A DNA stretch of 64,000 nt from CAVYWD01 sp963772225 (GTDB lineage Bacteria; Myxococcota; Myxococcia; Myxococcales; UBA5297). The notes below the pieces were generated by a model, which was not told where the DNA came from, did not search any database, and worked only from the letters and a program-made list of their open reading frames with translations. Every line of letters begins with the position of its first letter. Positions within the stretch are counted from its first letter, which is position 1. Below are positions 45,100-55,061 of this stretch, in pieces. Both the position numbers and the translations under genes were made by a program. Location of the stretch: NCBI GenBank assembly GCA_963772225.1, contig CAVYWD010000003.1, positions 372,001 through 436,000 of the forward strand. The letters are read 5' to 3'.

Positions 45100-47199
45100 C
45101 TACCGGAGCGGCAAGGTGAACCGGAAGAGGCTTCCCAGACCCTCGCGGCTCTCGAACTGCATTCGGCCACCGTGGCGAATGACGATCTCCCGGGAGATGC
45201 AAAGGCCGACGCCCATGCCGCCGTAGTCGTGGGGCGTACCGGTGTGCGCCCGGTAGAACCGCTCGAAGATGCGCTTCTGCTTCTCCGGGGCGATCCCGAT
45301 GCCGTGATCCTCCACCGAGACGACCGCCTCTTTGTCGCGCACCGCCAGTGAAACCTCGACGTCGCCGCCGCCCGGCGAATACTTGACGGCGTTGGCGAGC
45401 AGATTGCTCAACACCTGCTCGATGCGGTGGCGGTCGCCCAGGGTGACCACTGGGGTCGCGCTGACGACGCGAACGCAATGCTTGGGCGCCGTGAGGGCGA
45501 ACGGATGGACGACCGCCTCCACGAGCTCCTGCAGGTCGATGCGCTCGAACGCGAGCTCCAGGTGCCCCTCGGCCATCCGGGAGATGTCGAGGAGGTCGAG
45601 GATGAGCGTGTCGATCCGGTCGGCGCCGCGGTTGATGGCCTCGATCATGCGGCGCCGCGGCTCGCCCAAGTCGGTCCCCTTGCGGAGGAGCGCCTCGGCG
45701 AAGCCCTTCATCACCGCGACCGGCGTCTTCAATTCGTGGGCGGCGACCGAGAGGAACTGGTCCTTCAACATCTCGAGCTCGTGCAGCTCGGTGACGTCGC
45801 GCGCCACCAGGACCGCGCCGTTCGGGCCGCCGCGGTCGACGCGGATGGGCGCGGCACTCACGCGGATGAGCGCGTCCCTTCGGCTGCCCAAAGGCCGAAC
45901 CACTTCGTCGACCGCGAGGACGGTCTCTCCGCGCAGCGCTCGTTCCAGGGCCAAGCGGTCGCGAGCCAGTGGGTTGCCGTCGGCGTCGCGCATTTGAAAG
46001 CGCGCCGGCAGATCCTCGAGCCGGAGGCGCGGAAGGTCGCCGCCGCCAATCCCGAGAAGGCGCGCGCCGGACTGGTTGACGAGGACGATTTCTCCTTGGG
46101 CGTCGCTGACGAGCACGCCCTCCACCATCGTATTCAAGATGCTCTGGAGCTCGGCCGCCCGGTTGCGCGCCTCGGTGACGAGCTCCTCCTGGCGACGCAG
46201 AAACTCGATCCGCTCGGACATGTCGGTGAACGCCAGCCCGACCTTGCCTGCTTCCGGGCAGAAGAGCGTCGCGTCCACATGGAGGCCGAGCGAGCGCAGG
46301 TGCGCGGCGAAGCGAACGGGGTGGCCCTCCCGCGCCACGCTGCGAGCCGCCTCCATCCACTCGTCGTCGATGCTCGGAAAGAGCTCGCACATCGTCCGGC
46401 CCACCAGCTCTCCCCTCGGGCGGCGCACCAGGGCCTCGCAGGCAGGGTTCACGTCGAGCACGCGAAGGGCGAAGGCCTCGCCTTCGGCCCGACCGACGAC
46501 CTCGAACAGGACCACGCCGGCGCCGATCTCGCGAAACAGCGAGCGGTACTGCTGCTCCTTCTCGCGCAGCTCCGACGTGCGGGCGAGGACCTCCCGCTCG
46601 AGCCCCTCGTTGGCCGCCCGAAGCCGCTCCTCCGCGCGCCTGCGACGGTCGACCTCGGCCTTCAGCTCCGCGTTGGTCCGCCGGAGCCGGCTCGCCCCGC
46701 AGATCTCGTTCTTGAGGAGCGTCGCGGCGAACCCGAAGAAGGTCTCGAGGTAGGGCTTGAAACGCACCGCGGAGACGTGAAGTCCCTCGAGGCGAATGAC
46801 CCCCACCCAATCGGCCCCCGCGACCAGCGGATAGACCCAGGTGAACTCGGGCAATTGCAGCTTGGTGTCGAGAAAGGCGTGTTCCCTCTCCACGGGCTGT
46901 AGCGTGCGCGCCACCGCCTCGACCAGAGGGTCGTCGAGCCGCTCCAGCTCTCGGCGCTCGCCCAAGGAGTCCGCGTAATAGAGCGCCGAATCGACCCAGT
47001 AATACAAAATCAGATTGGACCCGCCGATTCCCTCTTGGATGCTGGTCAGCATCTTCTCGACGGCGTTCTCGAGGCCCGGGACGGCGCCCATCTTCCGCAT
47101 GAGGTGCGTGACGAGCTCGAGGCTCGCCGTGTTCGCCGCGAGCTTCGAAAGCCGCTCCTCGAGCGTCGGGCCCCCAGCCATGGTCGCGGATTCGCTCAT
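45100..47199 (-). CDS. Sensor histidine kinase with GAF-like and two PAS domains
   Basis: About 699 residues from ATG 47199; no membrane helices, so cytoplasmic. Residues about 10-170 form a GAF-like sensor (ENAVEKMLTSIQEGIGGSNL), then a coiled coil, a PAS domain (about 225-335, LDVNPACEALVRRPRGELVG) and a second PAS (about 355-465, ILNTMVEGVLVSDAQGEIVL). The kinase core has the phospho-accepting histidine in FLSVAAHELKTP, N-box VLSNLLANAVKYSP, G1 VEDHGIGIAP and G2 YGGMGVGLCISREI. No receiver domain is attached; the single-domain regulators at 47737 and 48165 are candidate partners. The frame extends to a GTG at 47235, but the ATG is preferred. Confidence 0.88.
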   Translation of the reverse strand: MSESATMAGGPTLEERLSKLAANTASLELVTHLMRKMGAVPGLENAVEKMLTSIQEGIGGSNLILYYWVDSALYYADSLGERRELERLDDPLVEAVARTLQPVEREHAFLDTKLQLPEFTWVYPLVAGADWVGVIRLEGLHVSAVRFKPYLETFFGFAATLLKNEICGASRLRRTNAELKAEVDRRRRAEERLRAANEGLEREVLARTSELREKEQQYRSLFREIGAGVVLFEVVGRAEGEAFALRVLDVNPACEALVRRPRGELVGRTMCELFPSIDDEWMEAARSVAREGHPVRFAAHLRSLGLHVDATLFCPEAGKVGLAFTDMSERIEFLRRQEELVTEARNRAAELQSILNTMVEGVLVSDAQGEIVLVNQSGARLLGIGGGDLPRLRLEDLPARFQMRDADGNPLARDRLALERALRGETVLAVDEVVRPLGSRRDALIRVSAAPIRVDRGGPNGAVLVARDVTELHELEMLKDQFLSVAAHELKTPVAVMKGFAEALLRKGTDLGEPRRRMIEAINRGADRIDTLILDLLDISRMAEGHLELAFERIDLQELVEAVVHPFALTAPKHCVRVVSATPVVTLGDRHRIEQVLSNLLANAVKYSPGGGDVEVSLAVRDKEAVVSVEDHGIGIAPEKQKRIFERFYRAHTGTPHDYGGMGVGLCISREIVIRHGGRMQFESREGLGSLFRFTLPLR

Positions 47200-47270
47200 G
47201 CTCGCCTGCGGCGCCTTGGAGGGGCCTGCCCCCACGCCCTCGTGCTCATGCCTTTAGGTCCCGCGCCCGC

Positions 47271-47598
47271 CCGGCCGAACTCTCGAGCCGCCTCGAGCAT
47301 CGCCCGGTGCGTCTCCTCGGAGAGCGCCCAGGGCATTGCCACCGTCCCGAATACGAAGCGACTCCCCGGCGCTCCCTCGCGCATGATGCGCCGCACCTCG
47401 CCGCGGACGCGCTCCTTCGGGCGCCCCACGAGCGCCACGCCGTTGATGGCCCGCGCTCCCCGACGAGGCGGCGCGCCCGGCCCGCACGACCCCGACGGCC
47501 TTCTCGCGGTCGGTGTCGAAGATGGCGCGGTCGTACTTCAGCCGAAGCTCGGCGAGCATGATGACCCTCTGCGCGGCCTCAACTTTCAAGTCCGGCAT
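47271..47598 (-). pseudogene. Remnant of a uroporphyrinogen decarboxylase-like methyltransferase
   Basis: Two overlapping frames give MLAELRLKYDRAIFDTDREK and then, after a frame change near 47445, INGVALVGRPKERVRGEVRR and IMREGAPGSRFVFGTVAMPW followed by ETHRAMLEAAREFGR. The second piece is the C-terminal part of a URO-D/corrinoid methyltransferase-type barrel. Most of the gene is absent and its end runs into the start of the kinase gene. Confidence 0.5.
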
Positions 47599-47736
47599 CG
47601 GCCGAGAAGTTCCTTAAGCCCGTCGACCGCCGAGCTTTTCCGAGGCCACTCCTGGCCCGTCGAGACAACAATCGGGTCGAATGGAGACCTTCCGCTCCAC
47701 GGCCTTCCGCGGGTCGAGACCTCGCTTTCCTGGTCG

Positions 47737-48117
47737 CTATTGGAAGGGGCCGCGCGCTTCTCCGACGCACCGGCGAACGGCGGAGAGGACCTCGTCGATT
47801 CGAAAGGGTTTGCCCAGCCCGAGCTCCGCTCGGACCTCCTCCGTGCAGCGGCGAACGTCCGCGGCGGCGGTGAGCACCACGATGGACGCGCGGCCCTCGT
47901 AGTGCTCTCGAAAGCCGCGCGCGAATTGCCAGCCGTCCATCACCGGCATCTTCATGTCGAGCAGGATGACCCGGGGCATTTCGCGGCCGACCGCTCGGAG
48001 CGCTTCTCTCCCGTCCTCCGCGCAAGCGACCCGGAAGCCCGCGTCCGTCAAGACGAGCTCCAGCAATTCGCGCAGGTCCGGGTCATCGTCCACCACGAGG
48101 ACGAGAGCGCCATTCAT
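47737..48117 (-). CDS. Single-domain response regulator
   Basis: A 126-residue receiver domain with no output. The acidic pocket is VVDDDPDLREL, the phosphorylated aspartate is in VILLDMKMPVMDGWQF (about residue 54), the switch Thr is in IVVLTAAAD and the conserved Lys in LGKPFRIDEV. ATG 48117 fits the domain boundary. It lies 47 bases downstream of another receiver gene, in an apparent operon with the large PAS kinase. It probably relays phosphate or regulates by protein contact. Confidence 0.9.
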   Translation of the reverse strand: MNGALVLVVDDDPDLRELLELVLTDAGFRVACAEDGREALRAVGREMPRVILLDMKMPVMDGWQFARGFREHYEGRASIVVLTAAADVRRCTEEVRAELGLGKPFRIDEVLSAVRRCVGEARGPFQ

Positions 48118-48164
48118 CGAAGGTTGCCCTTTGAGCGAACACCTCGTTGCTTCACCAGGATGGC

Positions 48165-48551
48165 TCATTCCCATTCCGCACCGGTCGCGATTTGGCTCGC
48201 CACGAGATTCGGCAGCAGCTTCACGTCGATGGGCTTGGGCATGTAGCCGTCGCAGCCTGCCGCGCGCGCTTTCTCGTCGTCGCCCTTCATGGCAAAAGCG
48301 GTGATTGCCACGATGCGAATTTCGCGGGTGGCAGGGTCCGCTTTGAGCCTTCGCGTGAGCTCCAGGCCGTCCATGCCCGGGAGCTGCAGGTCCATCAGGA
48401 TGAGCCGGGGCCGCCAAGAGCGCAGGAGCGCCAGGGCCTCGGCGGCGTCGGTCGCCGTGCGGACGTCGTAGCCCTCCACCGCCAGCGCGACCTGCGCGAG
48501 CTTGAGGTTGAGGGGGTTGTCGTCGACGACGAGAACGGGCATGTCGGCCAT
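48165..48551 (-). CDS. Single-domain response regulator (CheY/DivK-like)
   Basis: A 128-residue receiver: VLVVDDNPLNLKLAQVALAV, phospho-aspartate in RLILMDLQLPGMDGLELTRR (about residue 54), Thr in IVAITAFAMKGDD, Lys in DGYMPKPIDVKLL. The sequence resembles DivK-type regulators in multi-step phosphorelays (NPLNLKLA, KPIDV). It begins 20 bases after the big PAS kinase stops, so it is very likely co-expressed with it. Confidence 0.92.
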   Translation of the reverse strand: MADMPVLVVDDNPLNLKLAQVALAVEGYDVRTATDAAEALALLRSWRPRLILMDLQLPGMDGLELTRRLKADPATREIRIVAITAFAMKGDDEKARAAGCDGYMPKPIDVKLLPNLVASQIATGAEWE

Positions 48552-48571
48552 TTGTGGATTCCCCTTTCTCT

Positions 48572-51500
48572 TCAGGAATGCGTTTCCGCGGTTCCGGCGC
48601 TCGTCCTTTGGGGCGCCTTGGGAGCGACCCCGGCCCGCTCCAGCGCCGCGATGAGCTCGGGTGTGCGCGCCGGCTTGATGATGAAATCAGAGACCGAGAA
48701 GCCCGCCGCCGCGCCTAGCTCCGGGACCACGGTGATGACGATGGCCGGAATGGTCCGGCTGGCGTCGATGGCCCGAATCGCGCGCAGCACGTCGGAGCCG
48801 TTCATGTCCGGGAGCAGCAGGTCCAAAGTGAGCGCGTCGAAGGCTCGCCGCCGGGCCTTGGCGATCGCCTCCGCGCCGGTGGCCGCCACCTCCACGTCGT
48901 AGCTCGCGCCCGCCAGCATCTTGGCGAGCCAAAGCCTGTCCTGAGCATCGTCCTCGACAATCAGGACGGCCGGAGCGCCCGCCGCCGATCGGCCCTCGAA
49001 GTCGGCCCGGGGGGCCGGAGCCGGCGACCCGCGCCGCGGCAACACCGCATGGAAGGTGCTGCCCCGGCCCAGCTCGCTCCGTACCCCGACGCTGCCCCCC
49101 TGGGACTCGACGATGCGCTTGGTCAAGGCAAGCCCGAGACCGGTGCCCGGGTACTTCTTGGCCATGCTCGAGTCGAGCTGCTGGAACTCCACGAACAATC
49201 GCCCGAAGTCCTCGGGGCGAATTCCAATGCCCGAGTCCTCCACTTCCAGGCGCAGGTGCTCTGGGCCCTCCGGGCACAGCCGAATGTCGACGCGCCCTTC
49301 GTCGGGTGTGAACTTCAACGCATTCGAAAGGTAGTTGTAGAGCACCTGCTTGAGCTTCCCGGGGTCGAGCACGATGTCCGTGAGGGACGGGGCGACCTCC
49401 ATCTGAAGGTCGATGCGCTTTCGGGCGACCAGCGTGCGCAGGATATCTCGCACCTCGCCGACGACCTTGGCCAGGTCCACCGGCTCCGGCCGCAGCTCGC
49501 TCTTGCCCGCCTCGACCTTGGACAAGTCGAGCACGTCGTTGATGAGCTGCAACAGATGTTTGGCGCTGGCCAGGATGTCGCCCAAGTATTCGGCGTGCAC
49601 GTCGGCCAAGGGGCCCGTCTTGCCGCTGAGCATCAGCTCGGCAAAGCCGATGATGCCATTGAGAGGCGTGCGCAGCTCGTGGGACATGTTGGCCATGAAC
49701 TCGCTCTTGAGCCGATTGGCCTCCTGCACCCGGACCAGCTCTTCGTTCTTGCGCCGCACCTGCTCCTCGAGGCGAATCTGCTCGGTGATGTCCTTGGAGA
49801 TGAGCACGTAGCCCACCGGAGCTCCGGCCGCATTCCGTCGCAAAGTGACGGCCACCGACGCGGTGAAGCGCTGGCCGTTCCGGCGAATCCGCCCGAAAAT
49901 TCCCTCGGCCTTGCCGGTCCTCAGTGCGGTGTCGAGCAGGTCCTTCGCCCGCCCAGACGCCACGTCCTCGGCGGCATGGAGAATGCGCGAGTACCTGGAG
50001 CCCACCATCTCGTCGGCGGAGTACCCGTAATTGCGCCTGGCCCCCTCGTTCCAGGCGAGGATCTTCTCGTCGAGGTCCATGGCGATGATGGAGTATTCGG
50101 TGGAGCTCTCCAGGACGTTGTTGAGAAAGGAGGTGGTCTCGCGGAGCTCGCGATTCTGCCGTCGGATCTTCTCCTCCAGGACTTTCTGCTCGGTGACGTC
50201 GCGGGCGGCGGCGAACACGCCGCGCAAGGCATTGTCCGCGCCTCGGAAGGTCGTCGCGTTGTAGGAGACCACCGTCTCCTTGCCGTCCTTGGCGCGCAGG
50301 GTCAGCTCGTAATTGGTGACCCGGTCCTCGACCAGAACCTTGCGAATGCCGTCCTCGGCCCGCTTGGGGTCGGTGAACAGGCCTTTGAAAGGCGCGCCGA
50401 TCAGCTCGCCGCGCGCGCGGCCGCTGATGGCGCACATCTGGCGATTGACGTCGGTGATGAACCCCAGGGGGTCGGTGGTCATCAGGGCGTCGATGTTGGA
50501 CTCGATGAGGCCGCGCGTGTAAGTCTGCTGCTCGCGCAGCGCCGCCTCGATCTGCTTTTGCTGGGTGACGTCGCGCGCCACGGCGAAGATGCCCGCGCCT
50601 TTTCCCGCGGTGTCCTTGAACACCGCGGCGTTGAGCGAGACCGGGGTCTCCAGGCCCGACTTGGCGCGCACCATCAGCTCATAATTGGTGACCACGCCCT
50701 CTCGAAAGGTCCGCCGGATGCCCGCCGCTGCGCGCTCCGGGTCGGTGAAGTATCTCGCGAAGGGGCTGCTCACGATCTGCTTGATGTTGTAGCCCAGGAG
50801 CTTGGCGGTCTGCCCGTTGATGTCGGTGATGAGGCCCGCGGGGTCCACGGTCATGAGCGCGTCCGCGCTGGCCTCGATGAGCGAGCGGGAGTACGCCTGC
50901 TGCTCGCGCAGCTGCTCTTCCAACCGCCTCTGGCCGGTGATCTCACGAGCGGCGGCCATGATGCCGACGACGAGGCCCGCGGCGTCCTTGTAGATCGCGG
51001 CGTTGAAGGAGACGAGCGTGTGTTTGCCGGAGCGCGATTTGAGCACGAGCTCGCAATTGGTGACCGAGCCTCGCGCAAGGGTCTGGCGCACGCCCGCGGC
51101 GGCGAGCGCGGGGTCGATGAAGTAATCCCGAAATGAGCTGCCGATGAGCTCCTTGCGGCTGAATTCGGTCAGAGTGACCATCTGCTCATTGACGTCGGTG
51201 ATGCGAAGGTCGGGGTCGACCACGACCAGGGCATCGACCGAGGCTTCGATGAGCCCTCGGGTGTAGGCCTGAGACTCGCGCAGCTTCTGCTCCAGGTGCC
51301 GCTGCTCGGTGACGTCGCGAGCCACGGCGAAGATGCCGCGCACCATGCCTTCGGTGTCCCGAAAGACCGAGGCGTTGAACGACACCAGGCTTTCCCGGCC
51401 ATCCCTGGCGCGCAGCCGCAGCACGTAATCCGTGACAACCCCTTCCGCCAGCGTCTTGCGGACGCCTTCGCTGGCCCGCTTGGGATCGGTGAAATAGTCG

Positions 51501-52468
51501 GGGAAGGGGCTGCCGACGAGCTCCTCGCGCGTGTGGCCGGTGATGCGCTGCGTCTCGGCATTGACGTCGGTGATCATCAATTGGGGGTCCACGGTCAGCA
51601 GGGCGTCGACCGACGCCTCGATGAGCCCGCGGGTATAGCGCTGCGCCTGGCGCAGGTCGGACTCGAGCTGCTTCTGCTCGGTGATGTCTCGGGCTGCGGC
51701 GAAGACGCCCTTGAGGCGGCCATCGCCCGAGCGGAGGGAGGTGGCGTTGTAGGAGACGGGCGTCTGCGCGCCGGAGCGCGAGCGCAACACGAGCTCGTAA
51801 TTGGTGACCTGATCCCAGGCGAGCACCTTGCGGATGCCGTCTTCGGCGCGCTTCGGATCCGTGAAATAGGTCTTGAATGGCGTGCCGATGAGCTGCTCGC
51901 GCGAGCAGCCGGTCAGCTCGCATATTCGGCGGTTCACGTCGGTGATGATGCCCAGCGGGTCGGTGGTCATCAGCGCGTCGATGTTCGACTCGATGAGCCG
52001 CCGGTTGTACTCCTGGGACTCGCGCAGCTCGCGCAAAACCGCGAGCGACTCGGAGAGGTCGTGTGAGATCATGGTGAATCCGACGGGCTCGCCCGACGGG
52101 TCGCGCCGCAGCGTGAGGGTGAAGTGCGCGCTGAAGCGGGAGCCGTCCTTGCGCACGCGCGTGAGCTCACCGGACCATTTGCCGGTCTGGCGCGCGACGT
52201 CGAGGATGGCGTGCGCCCGTCCGCTGGCGACGTCCTCGGGGTCGTGCAGCACGAAGGCGCTCGCCTTGCCGACCAGGTCCGAGGCCTCATAGCCGTAGAC
52301 CCGCCTCGCGCCCTCGTTCCAGGCGAGAATGGTGCCGTCCAGATCTTCGGCGACGATCGAATATTCGGTCGAGCTCTGGAGGATCGAGTTGAGGAAGTCG
52401 ACGCGTTCCTGGGTGCTCATCCCAGTGGAGACGGGCGCACGGGGCTGCTGGTTTTGACCGACCATCAT
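48572..52468 (-). CDS. Giant hybrid histidine kinase with seven PAS domains and a receiver
   Basis: A 1,298-residue soluble protein without membrane helices. Seven PAS domains occupy about residues 22-905. PAS1 and PAS7 are alike (SSTEYSIVAEDLDGTILAWN against SSTEYSIIAMDLDEKILAWN), PAS2 and PAS6 are alike (IESNIDALMTTDPLGIITDV, FTDPKRAEDGIRKVL), and PAS3-5 form a third type (IEASVDALLTVDP). HisKA has the active histidine in FMANMSHELRTPLNG; HATPase has LYNYLSNALKFTP, EDSGIGIRPEDF and GTGLGLALTKRIVE. The C-terminal receiver carries its phospho-Asp in FDALTLDLLLPDMNGSDVL. Two receiver genes follow. The array could integrate several redox or ligand signals. Confidence 0.92.
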   Translation of the reverse strand: MMVGQNQQPRAPVSTGMSTQERVDFLNSILQSSTEYSIVAEDLDGTILAWNEGARRVYGYEASDLVGKASAFVLHDPEDVASGRAHAILDVARQTGKWSGELTRVRKDGSRFSAHFTLTLRRDPSGEPVGFTMISHDLSESLAVLRELRESQEYNRRLIESNIDALMTTDPLGIITDVNRRICELTGCSREQLIGTPFKTYFTDPKRAEDGIRKVLAWDQVTNYELVLRSRSGAQTPVSYNATSLRSGDGRLKGVFAAARDITEQKQLESDLRQAQRYTRGLIEASVDALLTVDPQLMITDVNAETQRITGHTREELVGSPFPDYFTDPKRASEGVRKTLAEGVVTDYVLRLRARDGRESLVSFNASVFRDTEGMVRGIFAVARDVTEQRHLEQKLRESQAYTRGLIEASVDALVVVDPDLRITDVNEQMVTLTEFSRKELIGSSFRDYFIDPALAAAGVRQTLARGSVTNCELVLKSRSGKHTLVSFNAAIYKDAAGLVVGIMAAAREITGQRRLEEQLREQQAYSRSLIEASADALMTVDPAGLITDINGQTAKLLGYNIKQIVSSPFARYFTDPERAAAGIRRTFREGVVTNYELMVRAKSGLETPVSLNAAVFKDTAGKGAGIFAVARDVTQQKQIEAALREQQTYTRGLIESNIDALMTTDPLGFITDVNRQMCAISGRARGELIGAPFKGLFTDPKRAEDGIRKVLVEDRVTNYELTLRAKDGKETVVSYNATTFRGADNALRGVFAAARDVTEQKVLEEKIRRQNRELRETTSFLNNVLESSTEYSIIAMDLDEKILAWNEGARRNYGYSADEMVGSRYSRILHAAEDVASGRAKDLLDTALRTGKAEGIFGRIRRNGQRFTASVAVTLRRNAAGAPVGYVLISKDITEQIRLEEQVRRKNEELVRVQEANRLKSEFMANMSHELRTPLNGIIGFAELMLSGKTGPLADVHAEYLGDILASAKHLLQLINDVLDLSKVEAGKSELRPEPVDLAKVVGEVRDILRTLVARKRIDLQMEVAPSLTDIVLDPGKLKQVLYNYLSNALKFTPDEGRVDIRLCPEGPEHLRLEVEDSGIGIRPEDFGRLFVEFQQLDSSMAKKYPGTGLGLALTKRIVESQGGSVGVRSELGRGSTFHAVLPRRGSPAPAPRADFEGRSAAGAPAVLIVEDDAQDRLWLAKMLAGASYDVEVAATGAEAIAKARRRAFDALTLDLLLPDMNGSDVLRAIRAIDASRTIPAIVITVVPELGAAAGFSVSDFIIKPARTPELIAALERAGVAPKAPQRTSAGTAETHS

Positions 52469-52736
52469 GATGTTTCTCAGATTCGTTGAAGAATCTGGTC
52501 ACGAATCGCCGCGGTTTCGAGCGCTTCGCCGGCGATCCGAAACGGGCCCGACAAGCGGGTTCAAGCCTGCCCGTCCGCGTCCGGCGGGAGAAGCCGTTGG
52601 CACGGAGCCAAGGGGGGTTCCTTTCGAACAGATCCACACTTCAAGGCGTTTGACGAGGAGACGGCCGGAAATTCGAAATTCTCGAGGTGCTTGCTGAGTC
52701 GGTTATCAAGCGTCACGCGGAGGGAGGTTATGTGCG

Positions 52737-54161
52737 ATGGAGGCAGTTGCTTCAGCTGAGAGGATGACCGGCATCGACGTCATCCCCCACGTGCCCTGGG
52801 GGACGCACTTTTGCCAATTCTACGCTGCGAGGGACGACCTCCTGGACATTCTGGTCCCCTACTTCAAGGCGGGCCTCGAAGGCGGCGAAGCTTGCATGTG
52901 GGTGACCTCTCCTCCACTGGAAGCCCCTGTGGCAAGGGAGGCGCTCGCTCGAGCGGTACCCGACCTGGAAGGCTTGGAGCGGCAGGGTCGCATCGAGGTC
53001 GTTCCCTTCACCGAGTGGTACCTCGAGGGAGGGCGCTTCGACCAGAACCGGGTGCTCAGGGGGTGGTTCGCCAAGCTCAAGCGCGCGCTTGCCCGCGGCT
53101 GCCCGGGCCTGCGGCTCAGCGGCAACACGTCCTGGCTCGAGAAGGCGGACTGGAGAGGTTTTGCCGAGTACGAGGCCGCTATCGACAGTATCGTCGGCCA
53201 ATATCAGATTCTCTCGCTGTGCAGCTATTCGCTGGAGCGCTGCGCCGCTTCCGAGGTCGCGGATGTCATACACAATCATCGATTCGCGCTCATCAAACGC
53301 GACGGCGCTTGGGAGGTCTTCGAGAGCTTCGAGCGCCGGCGGATGCAGCAGGCCCTGAATGCCGAGCGAAGGACGGCCGAGGCGGCTTTGCGCAGCGCGA
53401 ACGAGCGCTTGCTCGAAGCCGACCGCCACAAGAACGAGTTCCTCGCAGTGCTCTCTCACGAGCTGCGCAACCCGCTCGCCCCCATCCAGAACAGCCTCGC
53501 CATCCTTCAGCGCGCCGCGATGGGAGGCGAGCAGGCACGGAAGGCCATTGCTATTCTCGACCGACAGGTCGGCCAGCTCATCCGCCTCGTCGATGACCTG
53601 CTGGACGTCACCCGCATCTCGCGCAACAAAATCCAACTTCGACGCCAGCGCCTGGAGCTGAACGAGCTCGTTCGCTGCGTCCTGGAGGATCACCGCTCTG
53701 GCTTCGAGGAAGGAGGGCTGCGGCTCGAGCTCAAGCCCGCCCCTGCTCCACTGTTTGTATATGGAGACCGAAACCGGTTGGCGCAGGTCCTGGGGAACCT
53801 GCTCACGAATGCATGCAAATTCACCAGCCGAGGCGGCCGCGTGTCGGTCTCCCTCTCGGAGGAGGCCGGACGGGCGGTCCTGAACGTGGCGGACACCGGC
53901 ATCGGCATGGCCGAGGCCACACTCTCCAAGGTCTTCCAGCCGTTCATACAGGCCGACAAGACCCTCGATCGCAGCCGCGGAGTCCTCGGCCTCGGGCTCG
54001 CGCTCGTGAAGGGGCTGGTGGAGCTCCACGACGGCGAGGTGTGCGCGCGGAGCGCAGGGCTCGACCAGGGCTCCGAGGTCCTCGTGCGGCTGCCCCTCCA
54101 GCCAGCTGCCGTTCAGGATGACGCTCCGGCCTTGCTCGACGCCCCCGTCGAGAACGGCTGA
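52737..54161 (+). CDS. Histidine kinase with N-terminal MEDS sensor domain
   Basis: A 474-residue soluble kinase. Residues about 15-185 match the MEDS domain (DcmR-type sensor): HVPWGTHFCQFYAARDDLLD, LVPYFKAGLEGGEACMWVTS, YSLERCAASEVADVIHNHRF. A short coiled coil leads to HisKA with the active histidine in FLAVLSHELRNPLAPIQNSL, then HATPase (LGNLLTNACKFTSRGG, VADTGIGMAEATL, VLGLGLALVKGLVELHDG). MEDS domains are thought to sense small, possibly halogenated or one-carbon compounds; the ligand here is unknown. Its start is divergent from the PAS kinase operon; GGAGG precedes the ATG. It converges with a broken paralogous kinase. Confidence 0.88.
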   Translation: MEAVASAERMTGIDVIPHVPWGTHFCQFYAARDDLLDILVPYFKAGLEGGEACMWVTSPPLEAPVAREALARAVPDLEGLERQGRIEVVPFTEWYLEGGRFDQNRVLRGWFAKLKRALARGCPGLRLSGNTSWLEKADWRGFAEYEAAIDSIVGQYQILSLCSYSLERCAASEVADVIHNHRFALIKRDGAWEVFESFERRRMQQALNAERRTAEAALRSANERLLEADRHKNEFLAVLSHELRNPLAPIQNSLAILQRAAMGGEQARKAIAILDRQVGQLIRLVDDLLDVTRISRNKIQLRRQRLELNELVRCVLEDHRSGFEEGGLRLELKPAPAPLFVYGDRNRLAQVLGNLLTNACKFTSRGGRVSVSLSEEAGRAVLNVADTGIGMAEATLSKVFQPFIQADKTLDRSRGVLGLGLALVKGLVELHDGEVCARSAGLDQGSEVLVRLPLQPAAVQDDAPALLDAPVENG

Positions 54162-54216
54162 ATGCCTCCGTCCTCCAAGCGTTGGCGGGCTCGGGCCGGC
54201 GCGTGGAGGGCCGCGG

Positions 54217-55061
54217 CTACGGGGCGAGCTCGAGCACGCGCTCGAGGGCGGAGGGCTCCAGCGGCTTGGCGACGTGCCGGTCGAACCCGGCGGCTTGCGC
54301 CCGCTGGGCGTCGTCGGGCGAGGCGTAGCCGCTCAACGCCACGAGGTAGGGCGACCGAAGGCTGGGCTCGGCGCGCAGGGCCCGGGCGACCTCGTAGCCG
54401 CTCATGCCGGGCAGGCCGATGTCGCACAAGACCACGTCGGGATGAAACGCGCTCGCCTTGGCGAGCCCCTCGGGGCCGGAGGAGGCGAGCTCCACGCAGT
54501 GCTCGTTGAGCTCCAGAACCTCTTTGAGGCTCTCGGCCGCGTCGACGTTGTCCTCGATGACGAGGACCCGGCGCGCAAATCCAGGCCGCTGCGGCGGCGG
54601 CACGTCGACCGGCTGCCGCGGCGCCACCTCGCGCGGCAGACGCACAGGGAAGTCGGCCCCCGCCCAAGCCCGTCGCTCTGGGCCTGGACGGTGCCGCCGT
54701 GCATCTCGACCAGCCCTTTGACCAGCGCCAGCCCCAGTCCGAGCCCTCCGCGGCTGCGGTCGAGGGTCTTGTCGCTCTGCACGAAGGGCTGAAACAGGCG
54801 CGCCAGAATCTCGGGCGCGATGCCGGCCCCGTTGTCGCGGATGTGGATGGCGGCGACCTCGCCCTCGGCCGCCAGAAAGACCCACGCGCGTCCATCCCGC
54901 CCGGTGAACTTCGCCGCATTATCCATGAGGTTGCCGACCACCTCGGCCAGGCGCGTCGCGTCGCCGCGGACCCAGAGCGGCTCCGGCGAACCTTGCACCT
55001 CGAGGGCGACGCCGTTGACCGCAAACCCCAACGGCGAAGAACCCTCGCGATTCCACGACAC
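54217..55061 (-). pseudogene. Histidine kinase ATPase domain plus receiver, truncated and frameshifted
   Basis: The first frame (from 55061) codes an HATPase domain: VVGNLMDNAAKFTGRDG, IRDNGAGIAPEILARLFQPF, LGLGLALVKGLVEMHGG. After the C run at 54657-54661 the sense continues in another frame as ADFPVRLPREVAP and a receiver domain (VLVIEDNVDAAESLKEVLEL, phospho-Asp in VVLCDIGLPGMSG). One base appears missing in that homopolymer. The HisKA dimerisation domain and any sensor are absent upstream, so even with the frame restored the kinase is incomplete. The ATPase domain is close to that of the neighbouring kinase at 52737, suggesting tandem duplication and inversion. Confidence 0.7.
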
